The notes beneath the pieces were generated by a model. That model was not told the origin of the DNA. It worked only from the letters and a program-made list of their open reading frames with translations, and ran no database searches. A DNA stretch of 64,000 nt from Phallusia fumigata. Its lineage: Eukaryota; Chordata; Ascidiacea; Phlebobranchia; Ascidiidae. This document shows positions 52,453 through 63,373 of this stretch, in pieces. The stretch lies in the NCBI GenBank assembly GCA_008931825.1, contig QXVZ01006654.1:28480-92479 (forward strand), read 5' to 3'. Both the position numbers and the translations under genes were made by a program. Position 1 is the first letter of the stretch; every line of letters starts with the position of its first letter.

Positions 52453-52987
52453 GTAAAATTAGTTTTGTTTTGATAGCAGTTTCTCAGCCCGCTGCATACG
52501 GGTCATGTTGCCAATTGCTCAACTAAATTGGCTCCGTGGTTTAATAGTACAAAAGCACATCAAATCAGTAGTTAGAAAAGTGGAGTGCTGATGACAAAGT
52601 GTTGTTAAGCCGACAGAAAAAATCAAAATGGTATCCAGTAAAACTTAATTTTTGACGTTGCTGGCCAGTGTACGGATGTAAGTTTGCCTTTAGGTAGCCC
52701 CCATGTAGAGAACTTTTGGCACGTTTTTTTGAAAAATGTACAAAAAAACGAATAGGTCCTAGTTCTCATGGAAACATGATGTTATTTAAAGCAAGCCCCA
52801 GTCCAGTTTTTTAACTGCAGACAGTGCCATCAACAACACTCACGGGTCGATGAACTATAAGCTTGTTGAGCGACACAAAGTCATGCACGTAGCAAGCGTT
52901 ACTGCACGGTGTCGGTTAGTGTGTAGGATGTTGTACCAATGTAGCACATCCGAACCTGATCATTATTGCAATGTTCTTCCTTTGCAG

Positions 52988-53064
52988 AAAATCATATATA
53001 GCGCGTAGGTTTGTGTTACCTGTTCTGGAAGCTCGAGGTAACTCGTAGACGACAATTTACCACC
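52988..53064 (+). promoter_or_regulatory. 5' UTR of UBE2QL1-like gene after strong acceptor
   Basis: A strong acceptor (TTCTTCCTTTGCAG ending at 52987) lies 77 bp before the ATG. The start context is ACCACCATG, close to the animal consensus. The acceptor implies either an unlocated noncoding first exon or, if the species is a tunicate, a spliced-leader addition site. Confidence 0.45.
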
Positions 53065-56000
53065 ATGCCGAACGTGGTTCAAAGATTCGCACGACGCTTT
53101 GTGAAACGTCTACAGCGCGTTGCGTCATCAACATCGTCACCACCAGTTGTCAGAGCAACCGGCGACGTCACCTTGGGCGAAACCATTCCGACAGAGTTCG
53201 AATCAAATGAGACGAGCGATCTGGAAGTCGTTGTTGAAGGTAAGTTTTAAAATGAGAGTTGTTTAAAATCGGAAACTGTTGCCCATGCCCATCTAAAGCT
53301 TGTTTGCCGATAGAATCACTGTGTTTGTAGAATCTTGTGGCGCGCGAAAAACGTTTTATGGCAGAGATTGTTAGTCATGGCGACTGTCCAAAATCACCTA
53401 AACTTAGGGTAGCCAAAACAACGCACAGTGGCCTTTGTTTTAATCATCAACATTCTTGGGAAACGTTTATGCGGAAGTGGCCTGTAATTTCACCCCTACT
53501 CTCACTGCACCAAAGTTCACGCTGGCATTAAAACCCCGCGGAACTTCCGAACGCGCTTCGAGAATTACCTTTGGTGCAAGGTTTTCTCATTAAATTCGAC
53601 ACCCAACCATTCAGGTAACAACGTCAGACAATTTTTTGAACTAATTTATGTCATAAATAGGGTTAAGGTATTAAATGTTAAGCTTGGAATATTTCATTTC
53701 ACAAAGTAAAACATTCGGCAGGCGTCTTCGTTTTAATAGTGGCAACCATCTATTACTTTGAACAAAACAAATTACCAACTGTCTCAAATGGATACTCAAC
53801 AAATCACAATTTCCTGCGGTTGACGTGAATTATGAACGTTGACAATAAGAACATGAGTGTAGCTTTTATGTTGTGAAATGGTTAATTATAAGCACGGAGA
53901 TCGGAATAAGGAAACGCCCCTGACAAATGTACGTTGTAATTGTCCGTAATAAGGAGGTTCGCCGATGTAATGCGGTTCTTGAAGTTGTTGCGTACTCTAC
54001 GCGTCCTATTACCCAATTAGTGGTTGAAAAAGTCCTTTTCAAGTACTTTGATAGACATAAGACTTATCTCTTTATGACCTATCTTTTTTTCACAAAACCA
54101 CTGATTTTGTGCTGTATTGCTGGTGTGCACTGGACGCCAAGACTACATCGGAAATACGTTATTTTTGGCCAAGCGCCTAGCTAGTTCGTGGAAATGCTTC
54201 TAAACACGTTTAAATTGATTTACAAACACGCATTACATTTTTTAACACGACGTTTATGGCACAAAATTAACAGGAAGTTTGCAAATTTCACCGCAGAACC
54301 TGGCTGCACGTAAAAGCGCCTTCATGCATTTGACAGCTTTACACAACAACGGAAAAACCGCCGCGTTGTAATTGGCTTTTGGGGCGCCAGACGTCGCAAA
54401 TGTCATCTGCGGCATAATGAGATTTAAATCGAGCACGCGCGCCCTTTGTTAGGGCCCTGTCCGGTGGTTAAACCGCTTTAGCCCAGCTTCTACGTCGCAG
54501 GGGACCTAAAAATAATTCGTCGTACAGTATTAGCGCCTTCCGTACAATTACGCCCTACTGCCCTTTGAACAGGTCAAACCATCGGCGTTGAGCTTGATTC
54601 TCAACACAGCAACAGCGAAGCGTCGCACTCGCTCAGCAGCCTCGATACCCTGGAGTGCATCGATGACGTAGATGATGACGTGATGCGGGAGTTGGAGACC
54701 TTAAAGACGTTGCGGATCGAGGAGGCGCTGGAAGAGTCGAAAAAGATCCAAGAAACCTTTCGGGAAACGAGAAGTTCGGTCAGTTAAATTTTATTCGAAT
54801 GCATTTCAGTTTGTGCATGCAGTGATGAGATTTGCGAAAACACGTTACTTTCTGTTGCGAAAAACGATCAGGTGGTTTCAAGAATTTGTTGAAATTCATG
54901 AATGCTAAATGCATATCATTTGGTGAACACTGCTGGCAACTAGTAACTCATTGTTACCCTGTGCAATCACAAAGTTTGTGGCCAATCGCAACTTATTCCT
55001 TTAAAAGTGGCCCGCAACACGTGGACAGGCCTGCATTGCACAAGAGTTCCCCACAGGCGAGCAAATGACCTTTACGTGACATAAGTATCGGGCTAGTCAT
55101 TCGCTGTCATGACTGTCAAGGTCGTAAACGATTTCCCGAACGTCAACAACAGACCGCGTCTTCTCGCGAACCACTGGGGAAAAAACGCGTTTATAAACAT
55201 AATGGATTGTAGCATAAACATTGCTGGTCTATTGTCAATCCGATTAAAATGATCTTAGTCAAAACCATTTTGGCTGGTTTTAGTTGTGGTTGACAACGAG
55301 ATGGTTAGTAAAATCAGAGCTCCATTGGGATTTTGCAACGAAAAACGAATTTAGATCCCCTGGATCATTCTGCGTGGCCCAATTTTAATGACCTCCGCCT
55401 CCTGTTTTATTACTTTGTGTATAATCCGCTTTCGCTCCGGCGCGCCTTCACTTTAATTGGTTTCGGGAAATCGATGCGTCGCTTTCTTGCCATCCATTAG
55501 CAGCCGTATCGGCGCTAACTTGTGTCGCATCAGCCAAAGCGCTTTTGATTCCATGCTGCATACTACAATACAAAGCTTGTTTCGTGCGACCCATTGCACT
55601 TGTCACTCGCGCCGGTTTCCTGCTTCACGTAGTTAACCGTGCCTTCATGGTTTAACAATAAAAAAAGGGAAAAAACTGACTTGATGCTTCACGCTTTGGG
55701 AACCTATTGCATAATCGCGGGTCTAAAACTGTGGCTTAGAATGTCTTTAGATAAATTTTGGAATTGTTTTCCATCGCAAAGCACGACTTTGTTTGTTTGC
55801 ACGCTTTTTACGCTACGTGACTAATACATTTGACTTGAGACTTAAATTGCAACATCGCCCCTTCTGGTATCACTCTTGTTCAGCAAATGTACACTTAATC
55901 ACGTTACACAAGTTATGTGGTTTTAATTAACCTCGACAGAACGATGTAAGCCAATGCCTGTGTGTAATAAATCCAATTTGTCGACGTTCCGACAAGCGCT

Positions 56001-57504
56001 GTTGTCATCTTCAGGAAAATGACAATGTCAGGTTTAGGCAAATTTTTCAAATACGTCCAACGTGTCCCGTGTATATAATTGAGTTTCCGCTTGACAGCGA
56101 CAGCGAATCCGAGTTTATCTGTCACATTCATACAAATACATTTCACATAACATTGCGACATCTCACTGACGTTAGTTATATCTTAAAGGAGTTGATATTA
56201 GTCAAAATGTATTTTATTTCCGTATAACGTGAAATATCAACGCGCAAATTGCAATGTACGCAAATGACCATGTTGGCCTTACTCGTTTTGTGCGTGATCA
56301 ATTGACATGCACCAAATTCGACCTGGCAAAAGGCTGAAGTATATTTTGGGGCGCTGGTCAAACGCACGACTTGGCTTGCAGCGACGCTGTCGGAGATGTC
56401 AAGCTAGGGCACCAGGGGAAGCGTTGCCGGCTCCCTTATGAATAATTTAAACTCCTGGTGCTGCGAGCCTTACACGTGCGACACTTAATTACATATCACC
56501 TTGCCGCCAGAACTTTTCGAAGGGTTGCTGGCTAATTCGATCCGGATTGGCCTTTTTCCCTGCGCTAAGCCTGCTTTCGTTTGACGTATAACTGGTATGG
56601 CGCAGGCAAAATCACTGCAAAACCTAATTGGACAATTTTCGATGGCTGAGAGCCTATATGCCAAAGGGTTGTCATATACAACTGCACGGCCTGATGGCTA
56701 GAAAAATCCGATACGCGCGAACCAGTTGCATGCCATGTTTCATTTATTTTTTAAAGAAAACTGTGCATTGCAAGTAACTCGCTTCCCAAATAAGTATCAT
56801 TTGTAAAATCGCAGAAAGCCAGGCGCGTTTTAGAGGGATCCTTGACTGCTATGTTGCCTTTTTTCGTTTCCGATAAGTAGTCACAAAGCCTACTTGACCA
56901 AGAGACCTTTTACTGCAAACCGATGCACAACCGACCAGCATTTAACCCATTTTTTTCTATTTTACAGAGTAGCATAAAGCGCCTGATGAAGGAGCTGCGA
57001 ACGATGTTGAAAGCCAGCGAGGAGAGCGACGGCACATTCGAAGTCGAACCATGCGGGAGTTCGGACTCCGACGAGCCGGGGAGCGACCTCCAGGAATGGG
57101 AAGTGCGATTTTACAAGTTTGACGAGTCGTCGCAGCTCTGGCGGTCAATGCAGGACTTTGGCGTGGAATGCGTTACCTTTCGCATCACGTTTCCCACCGA
57201 CTTTCCCTTTTCGCCTCCGTTCGTGCGTTTGGTAAGCCCTTACATCGAAAACGGATTCGTGATGAACGGCGGCGCCATTTGCCTCGAGATCCTCACTCAC
57301 CAGGGCTGGTCGAGCGCGTACACTGTGGAGGCCTTGCTGGTCCAGGTGGCAGCCTCGCTCTCCCACGGCGGCGCGGTGATAAGCAAACACCAGAAACGCA
57401 AACAGCATAAACTGACAAAAAAACGCGCCGAAGTCGAGTTTCGTCGGATAGTGAAAATACACAACAAATACGGCTGGGTGAAGCTGGAAAAGGGCGAAGG
57501 ATAA
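53065..57504 (+). CDS. UBE2QL1: UBE2Q/UBE2QL1-like ubiquitin-conjugating enzyme
   Basis: Three coding exons: 53065-53239, 54573-54778, 56968-57504. They give 305 residues in frame. E2 enzymes receive ubiquitin from E1 as a thioester and pass it to substrates with an E3. The catalytic core is in the last exon: KRLMKELR, then TFPTDFPFSPPFVRLVSP, NGGAICLEIL with active-site Cys232, and HQGWSSAYTVEALLVQVAASL, ending with the KIHNKYGW motif near the C-terminus. These match the UBE2Q family, which lacks the HPN tripeptide of ordinary E2s; the core text is closest to UBE2QL1. Human UBE2QL1 has 161 residues. Here about 127 residues precede the core: a basic amphipathic start (RFARRFVKRLQR), a Ser/Glu-rich linker and an acidic helix, without a recognisable RWD domain. 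The introns are long (1.3 and 2.2 kb) compared with the other genes here. Confidence 0.9.
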
Positions 57505-59348
57505 GATCCCGGATCCGGGACGAACGCTGTGAAAGGCGCGTTGATTCTACTTTTTCCTTGCTTGAAAACTTGATGTGCAGTAGGCGTCGGTACACGGTAC
57601 GAGTGATGAAGATGCGTTAGTCAATTGTTATTTTTGTTCTTGTGCGCCGCAAGCGCATCAGTGCCGGAACCATTGTACTGCGCCGGAGTTATATTTTCGT
57701 ACTCTATTTATTTGCCCACTGTGCGCCGAACATCAAGATTTTTCCCTCTTTCTCCGGTGTTGTACAGACGATACATTCCCCCGGTGAGCAAACGAGCATT
57801 ACGAAGTCCGTGACCAAACGTGCAACTTTAGTGCCGACTTAAAAACATACATTTTTTCTACACAACACGTTACGCAACGTATAGTACTGCTGTATTAACG
57901 CAAGCGGGCACTGTTTTAAGTTCTGTTTGCAAAGATAAAGATAGTTTCTTTTGCACCCCAGCTAAGCTGGTCTTTTGTTGGTGTGTGGCTTTCGATGTTA
58001 ATAAGTTTAGCTTCGAACGCCTTGTACAGCATTATTATGAAAAAGCACAATCTTACCTTAATGCTTTGCAGTTCGGCATCCAGATGGAAAGTTGTGTATT
58101 GCTAGTATTGTGTGAGTGCTAAGTGTTTATTTCTCCTTCTCTTGCGTACGATTGCGCATTCGTTTTTTTCTTTCTTTTGTCGTAACAAACATACTTCAAT
58201 GCGTTCATAGCACTTTGTTTACTTGTGTTTCAGAGTAGACAGCACACATTTTTTAGGCAGCTTACATCCTTGATTTTTTAAACGAAACATTTATGAATGG
58301 AAAGCGTTAAACAAGATAATTTCGAATTTATTAATTGTGTTGTTTTTAAGGTTCTGAACCAGAGTAAAAAATATACCGAGTAAAGAAGAGTAGGCTATGT
58401 TACAAACCATATCATGAAAACAATGCATTAGCTAAAAATTGGATGAAATATAAGGTTTTGCGAAAAATTGGATAAGTTTGCATATTAAGGTAGATAAATC
58501 GATTTACACGTTTCATATCTTTACTTACATGACGGGTCTTAAATATTTAAGTGTTTTAGCAAAAAATGTTTGAATTGAGACACCGCCTGCAGATTTTTTG
58601 CTAGTGCTATTTGATTTCATTGGTGTATTTTCTCATTTTGTCTAACATAAAACTTAACACAAGTTTGAAGTAAAAACCATAGTTGAATAGAACTGATCTT
58701 TAAGGCTATAAGTTCCGAGTTAACTTTGGGGGGTTGATCGCTATGATATATTATTGTGATTCTCGTGCTACATTAGTTCGGCGAAGATTTAATGGGTACT
58801 GGTATATTTATCTTCTTTGTTCTGCTGACCCTGTACCTGTAATGGAAACCGCTTCCGTTTTCCTATACTCGTCACAATCTGCTCATGAGAGTCACCACCT
58901 GTTTTTTCGCCTGAATATTTTGTTCGTATTTCTGACTCGGTATGCTGGGGTTTCTGTTACAGAGGAAGAACGCGTTTATGACCGTGAAAGGCAACATATG
59001 GACCAGGGGGGTGGGGATGTGCTACTTTTCCACGGTTTGTAGGGCCAGCACACAGGAAGATAAATATCAGCACCAATTCGATTCTCGCCAGCCGTTTATA
59101 AGCCATATCATGGCCTAATCACATTAGGTCTCATTTACCTGATCATATCAGCGAAGATAACAAAAATCTGTTTCGAAGATAACAAATGTATTTTTGCCAA
59201 TCAAAGTGTAAGCTCTCGCGTTGCGCCACAGAAATCGTAAATTAGACTTTGTGAGATTTTATTTGGCGGGAATTTGCGAGGTGTTTGGGAATTGTGATTT
59301 ATGATGGCCCTGTTTTTGTTTTTTTGGTTTTCGTTTCTGCGGTAATAA
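57505..59348. other. Region 3' of UBE2QL1-like gene
   Basis: Holds the 3' UTR of the E2 gene. No AATAAA hexamer was found in the first kilobase, so the transcript end is unknown. It becomes AT-rich after about 58.2 kb. The open frame 58734-59042 (+) is not recognised and lacks codon or motif support. Confidence 0.4.
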
Positions 59349-59418
59349 AGGGTCTGGTGTACTTTCTTGACCAAACGCAATAACGGGTCTGGTGTACTTT
59401 CTTGACCAAACGCAATAA
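59349..59418. repeat. Duplicated left terminus, 35-bp period
   Basis: The outermost bases of the element (GGGTCTGGTGTACTTTCTTG, then ACCAAACGCAATAA) occur twice in tandem, starting at 59350 and 59385. The right end has only one copy. This could come from insertion of one copy into another's end, or from a slipped terminal repair. Confidence 0.8.
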
Positions 59419-59653
59419 CTCCTTCGCCTATGCAAATACCCCAATGACCTATACATATATTGAAGTACGTCATGGGCCGGATACGTCACACACATAATGA
59501 CGTCACTGTGACGTCATCACAGAAATATAGGGGGCAATGAAAAAATACGATTTTTGGAAATACACCACGTAGCGAGCTAAAACTTCACACATGACGTCAT
59601 CAATACTTCACATGACGTCACACCAAAAATGACGTCATTCGAACAAACATAAC
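59384..59653 (+). repeat. Left terminal inverted repeat
   Basis: Matches the reverse complement of 62785-63054 over about 270 bp with scattered substitutions, by eye roughly nine in ten positions. It contains five intact TGACGTCA octamers at 59498, 59509, 59592, 59613 and 59630. Confidence 0.85.
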
Positions 59654-60042
59654 ACTAGTTTTTCACCCTTCAAACTAACCTGATATTGCGAAGCGTCTCA
59701 AATACGCACCAACTGGGCGCAACGACATCTCCACAAGTCAAGGTACAATCACAAACTAATCTTAAATCAGAATCAAAGGAATAACATAATTTTTTGGTGG
59801 TAAAATACAGGAAAAAAGCGTTTATTATCATTCCTTTTATCACTATTGAATCGCATAAATTAAGTAATATCAAAATCACACCAAGAAAAACGTTAAAAAT
59901 AAAAAATAGCATATGATTTCCATGAAATGTGTAATTATGACGAAATTGGGTTCCTCCTGTGTTATATCCAATGAGCAAAGGGTACAAAAAGCATTCCACG
60001 CATGTCACAAGTCAGAATATTCTAGGGCTCGCTGCGCAAAAA

Positions 60043-60100
60043 GTAGAGGGCGCAGAGCGACGATCTTGGCGTCGTTGGAAAGGTCCATCCCTCCCCTCGG
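60043..60100 (+). repeat. 58-bp internal direct repeat, copy 1
   Basis: From GTAGAGGGCGCAGAGCGACG to CCCTCCCCTCGG. Identical in all 58 positions to 60414-60471, a 371-bp spacing. This is GC-rich compared with the rest of the element interior. Confidence 0.9.
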
Positions 60101-60212
60101 GCCTGCACCCCGTCACGTTGCCCTCCCATGTACGTGCGCCACCCAGCGGCGCTTTGAACGAAAGAGGTTTTCGTTGTATTGTGACGTCACNCGGATTGAT
60201 TGCGGACAATGG

Positions 60213-60367
60213 GACCAAGTGCGATGGAAAAAGTAATTCCTCGTAAGAGTTCGCTCCAAGTTTCAAAACAACACCGTCAGTGGTTTGTCTGTGAGGGACC
60301 CCCAAGGGGGGTACCTCGAAACAACGCAAACGGCGACTTTAACAACGTAAAAGCCTATGCTTGCACC
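60213..60367 (+). repeat. Internal inverted blocks, left group
   Basis: Three blocks, 60213-60245, 60269-60305 and 60332-60367, recur inverted on the right side at 62341-62373, 62407-62443 and 62371-62405. The middle pair is identical over 37 bp. The order is changed: 1-2-3 on the left, but 2-3-1 when the right side is read inward. Confidence 0.85.
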
Positions 60368-60369
60368 TT

Positions 60370-60386
60370 GTGTACTTTCTTGACCA
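60370..60386 (+). repeat. Internal copy of element terminus
   Basis: GTGTACTTTCTTGACCA matches 17 of 17 bases of the element's outer end (59357-59373). It directly precedes copy 2 of the 58-bp repeat, suggesting a nested or tandemly joined older copy. Confidence 0.7.
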
Positions 60387-60413
60387 GAAATTCTCGACCC
60401 CGCTGCGGAAAAC

Positions 60414-60471
60414 GTAGAGGGCGCAGAGCGACGATCTTGGCGTCGTTGGAAAGGTCCATCCCTCCCCTCGG
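60414..60471 (+). repeat. 58-bp internal direct repeat, copy 2
   Basis: The identical partner of 60043-60100. The perfect identity, against divergence in the terminal repeats, suggests a recent duplication or selection on this segment. Confidence 0.9.
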
Positions 60472-60486
60472 ACTTGCACTCTCGCC

Positions 60487-62331
60487 ACGGTTTTCGTCTG
60501 TGTGAAATTGGACCATTTCACCCCTTAATTTGACAACGTCGTTTTATTTTACTGTTTTTTCTGCAAGAAAGTGGAAATTAAATTTCCTCTATAGCTGTTC
60601 TCCGCAACCGAAGGCAATGCTAGCTGTGCCGTGTGGCTATATTCTATATACATGTTGAATTTAAGAAACAAGAATTTTGGAAATTAAAATTGCCTGACCA
60701 AACATAAAGCTTTTTTCATCGCATCGTTTTTTTTTCAGATTTAGAGCTGAAATTTTCTTTCGTGCCATTTATCCGTTAAGGAACCAAATATAATTTTATC
60801 AACATTTTTATATTTCGTGTGTGCCGCCGAATTTTTAAAGATGACATAGACAATCGCGGTTTTGCATGACAAATTTTAGGCCGCTACGCGACTAGTTTGG
60901 GTCAGTTACCATTTTTAGCATCTTCGCGGTTGAATTTGTTTGGAAAAATTATGTTTTTTGACCTTAATTACGCAGCCCATTAACACATAAAAGTGTGCGG
61001 TCGTATGCAGGTTACATATTCAGGTTTCGTTGTAAAAGAAATTCATTTTGAATATTTTGTTTCTTTAGATTAAATTGGTACAATTTGCCAAATTGCAAAA
61101 CGTCACAATTTATTGATAATATAGATTTGTCTACCGAAACTTCACATCCATAATAATGTTCCTATTTTTCATCGTATTGGCTTACGCCCGGTAAACCTGG
61201 ATCACCACCGATGCGCACATGGATTTATTTCGAACAAGAAAGGCTAACAGAAACCTTAAAAGATGCCCCAAGTATCCCCTACTTAGCCAAATAAATGTGC
61301 AAAATCGATTAAGTGGCGTTTGCTCAGTCAAAAAAAAAAATTAATATGCCTTGGTTATTATGAGCTTCGTTAAAACGTAGCTACAGTTATACACGCAATA
61401 GTGTCAGGAATCAAATTGATGAAAGAATACCACTGTGGCACCGTGCTTGTATTCAACAAATGAAAAACAAACATTATATAGTGAGAAATTAAATTTAATC
61501 ACCGTTAATTAAACATTTTAATGCCGTTTCTGAAAACTTTGTCCGATTTTTTTCAGTTGTAAAAATTAGACAACCTATGTTGTTAATGATTTTTTAACGC
61601 AGCATCTAAATTTTTATCGCAGAATCTAAATAATTTGCGCATAAAAGCGAAAAAACTGGTAAATAAGCAATGCATTTTACAAATGAACCTCTTTTACAAA
61701 CGTTGTAGTCTGTCAAATATCCCTGTCAAAATCTTTTAAACCATAACTGTACAAAAACATGCCTAATGCAAATATGTTCAAAACTGAAACCAACCTATTT
61801 TGCTTGTATTTGATTTTAGACATTTTACTTGTATGTCCAGCCAAAATGAGACAGATAATAGTTGGTATTACTAATTCCACTGTTACGTACCGTACACATA
61901 TGCATAGACGAAGTGCAGGTTAACCGGGTGTAAGCGAATACGATGAAAAATAAGAACAGTTATATGGACATAAAGTTGCGGTATGTAAAAATTGACAGTT
62001 ACAATTAAAGTTTGCTCTGATTTCAAGGTAATGTACACTAAACTAAACTCAGTAAATAAAACGTTTGAAGCGAATTTTGTTTGTAACGAAACCTGGGTGT
62101 TTAGAGTTACATGCATACGGCCCCATACTTATGTGCCCTGGGGACTGCGAAAAGGTGCAAAAAAGATAAATTTTCAAAAACAAATCTATATTGAATTGCT
62201 CAAAAATATCAGTTGATCCAAATTAGTCTTGTATCGGCCTAAAATTTGCCATGCAAACGATTGTCCATGTCATCTTTAAAAAAAATGGCGGCACAAACGA
62301 AATGTAAAAAATTTAATTGAAAATATATATG
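60487..62331. other. AT-rich interior of foldback element
   Basis: About 1.8 kb of AT-rich sequence between the inverted block groups, with only short open frames (longest 77 codons) and no recognisable protein. It may be captured host DNA or a degenerate element core. Confidence 0.4.
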
Positions 62332-62340
62332 GAATTACAA

Positions 62341-62443
62341 TTACGAGGCATTACTTTTTCCATCGCACTTGGTGCAAGCATAGGCTTTTACGTTGAAAAG
62401 TCGCCTTTGGGGGTCCCTCACAGACAAACCACTGACGGTGTTG
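62341..62443 (-). repeat. Internal inverted blocks, right group
   Basis: The reverse-complement partners of the left group at 60213-60367, packed without the spacers seen on the left and in a different order. Confidence 0.85.
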
Positions 62444-62784
62444 ATTTAAAGCGTTGTGGGAACTATCTTTTTCAAAACACCTGTTGGAACGTCACAATTC
62501 GAAAAAACTTCATTGTTTAGTACACCACGGTTGGTGGACTTTTCCATTTTTCCACACACTTCTTGGTGCTGTTTCAGATGTTTTTGTCAAACAACAATGT
62601 TTTTACTCATAAATTGTGAATATGTTCGAAATACTTGCATCCCAATATTATTTATTTGTCAAAATGATGTGTACAAATTTGTTTGGGATGGTACCTTATT
62701 CTAGTTTAGCAGTGAAAAGGCGAAGATAGTGCGTTCGCCCGCCGCGAAGATTTGTCAAGTCACTTTAAAGTTGGATAAAGTAAT

Positions 62785-63054
62785 GTTATGTTTGTCCGAA
62801 TGACGTCATATTTGGTATGACGTCATGTGAAGTATTGATGACGTCATGTGTGAATTTTCAGCTCGCTGCGTGGTGTATTTCGCAAAATTGTATTTTTTCA
62901 TTGGCTCATATATTTCTGTGATGACGTCACAGTGACATCATTGTGTGTGTGACGTATCCGGCCTATGACGTACTTCAATATATATAAAGGTCGTTAGGGT
63001 ATTTGCATAGGCGAAGGAGTTATTGCGTTTGGTCAAGAAAGTACACCAGACCCT
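62785..63054 (-). repeat. Right terminal inverted repeat
   Basis: The inverted partner of 59384-59653. Four intact TGACGTCA octamers are at 62801, 62818, 62839 and 62932; the counterpart of the left-most octamer is mutated (TGACATCA at 62943). It ends CACCAGACCCT at 63054. Confidence 0.85.
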
Positions 63055-63373
63055 GGGTAATCGACCTCCTTGTGTGACAGATTGTTTCCGGCGTTTATTG
63101 TTTTCCGTTATTGTTCGTGTGTGCACTGACTCGGTAAGGTACACTGTGTACAGTTTGATAGCTAGTTGAATATAGATTGAAGCATATTCAGTACAGTAGG
63201 ATGATTGCAAATCAAATACCCTGAAAATAACAGGATACAACTGGAAATTTTCAAATAATCTTTCAGCAAATTGCCTCTGGCTTTATTTGGAGGAAAAAAA
63301 TAAAATTCTTGAGGTTAGATACGAAAGGCTGTATGCTCTGACTAACAAAAACGGCCGTATTTTATTGCAGTAA
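63055..63373. other. Flank between the two element regions
   Basis: About 320 bp without recognisable genes or repeats, apart from GGTAAT at 63056, which may be the right target-site copy of the foldback element. Confidence 0.4.

Larger units (their letters stand above)
59349..63054. mobile_element. Non-autonomous foldback-type DNA element
   Basis: A 3.7-kb element bounded by inverted repeats of about 270 bp (59384-59653 and 62785-63054), both starting GGGTCTGGTGTACTTTCTTG outside. A second set of inverted blocks lies further in (60213-60367 against 62341-62443). No open frame above about 112 codons and no transposase motif was seen, so it would need help in trans. GGTAAT occurs at both outer flanks (59341 and 63056), a possible degraded target-site duplication with one or two bases between it and the termini. 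The superfamily is not identified. One undetermined base (N) lies at 60191. Confidence 0.8.

Noticed and set aside
59259-59495. Open frames reading into the left end of the foldback element
   Set aside because: They follow from the 35-bp tandem terminus and have no transposase features.
60191-60191. Undetermined base N
   Set aside because: An assembly or sequencing gap of one base within a repeat; not biological.
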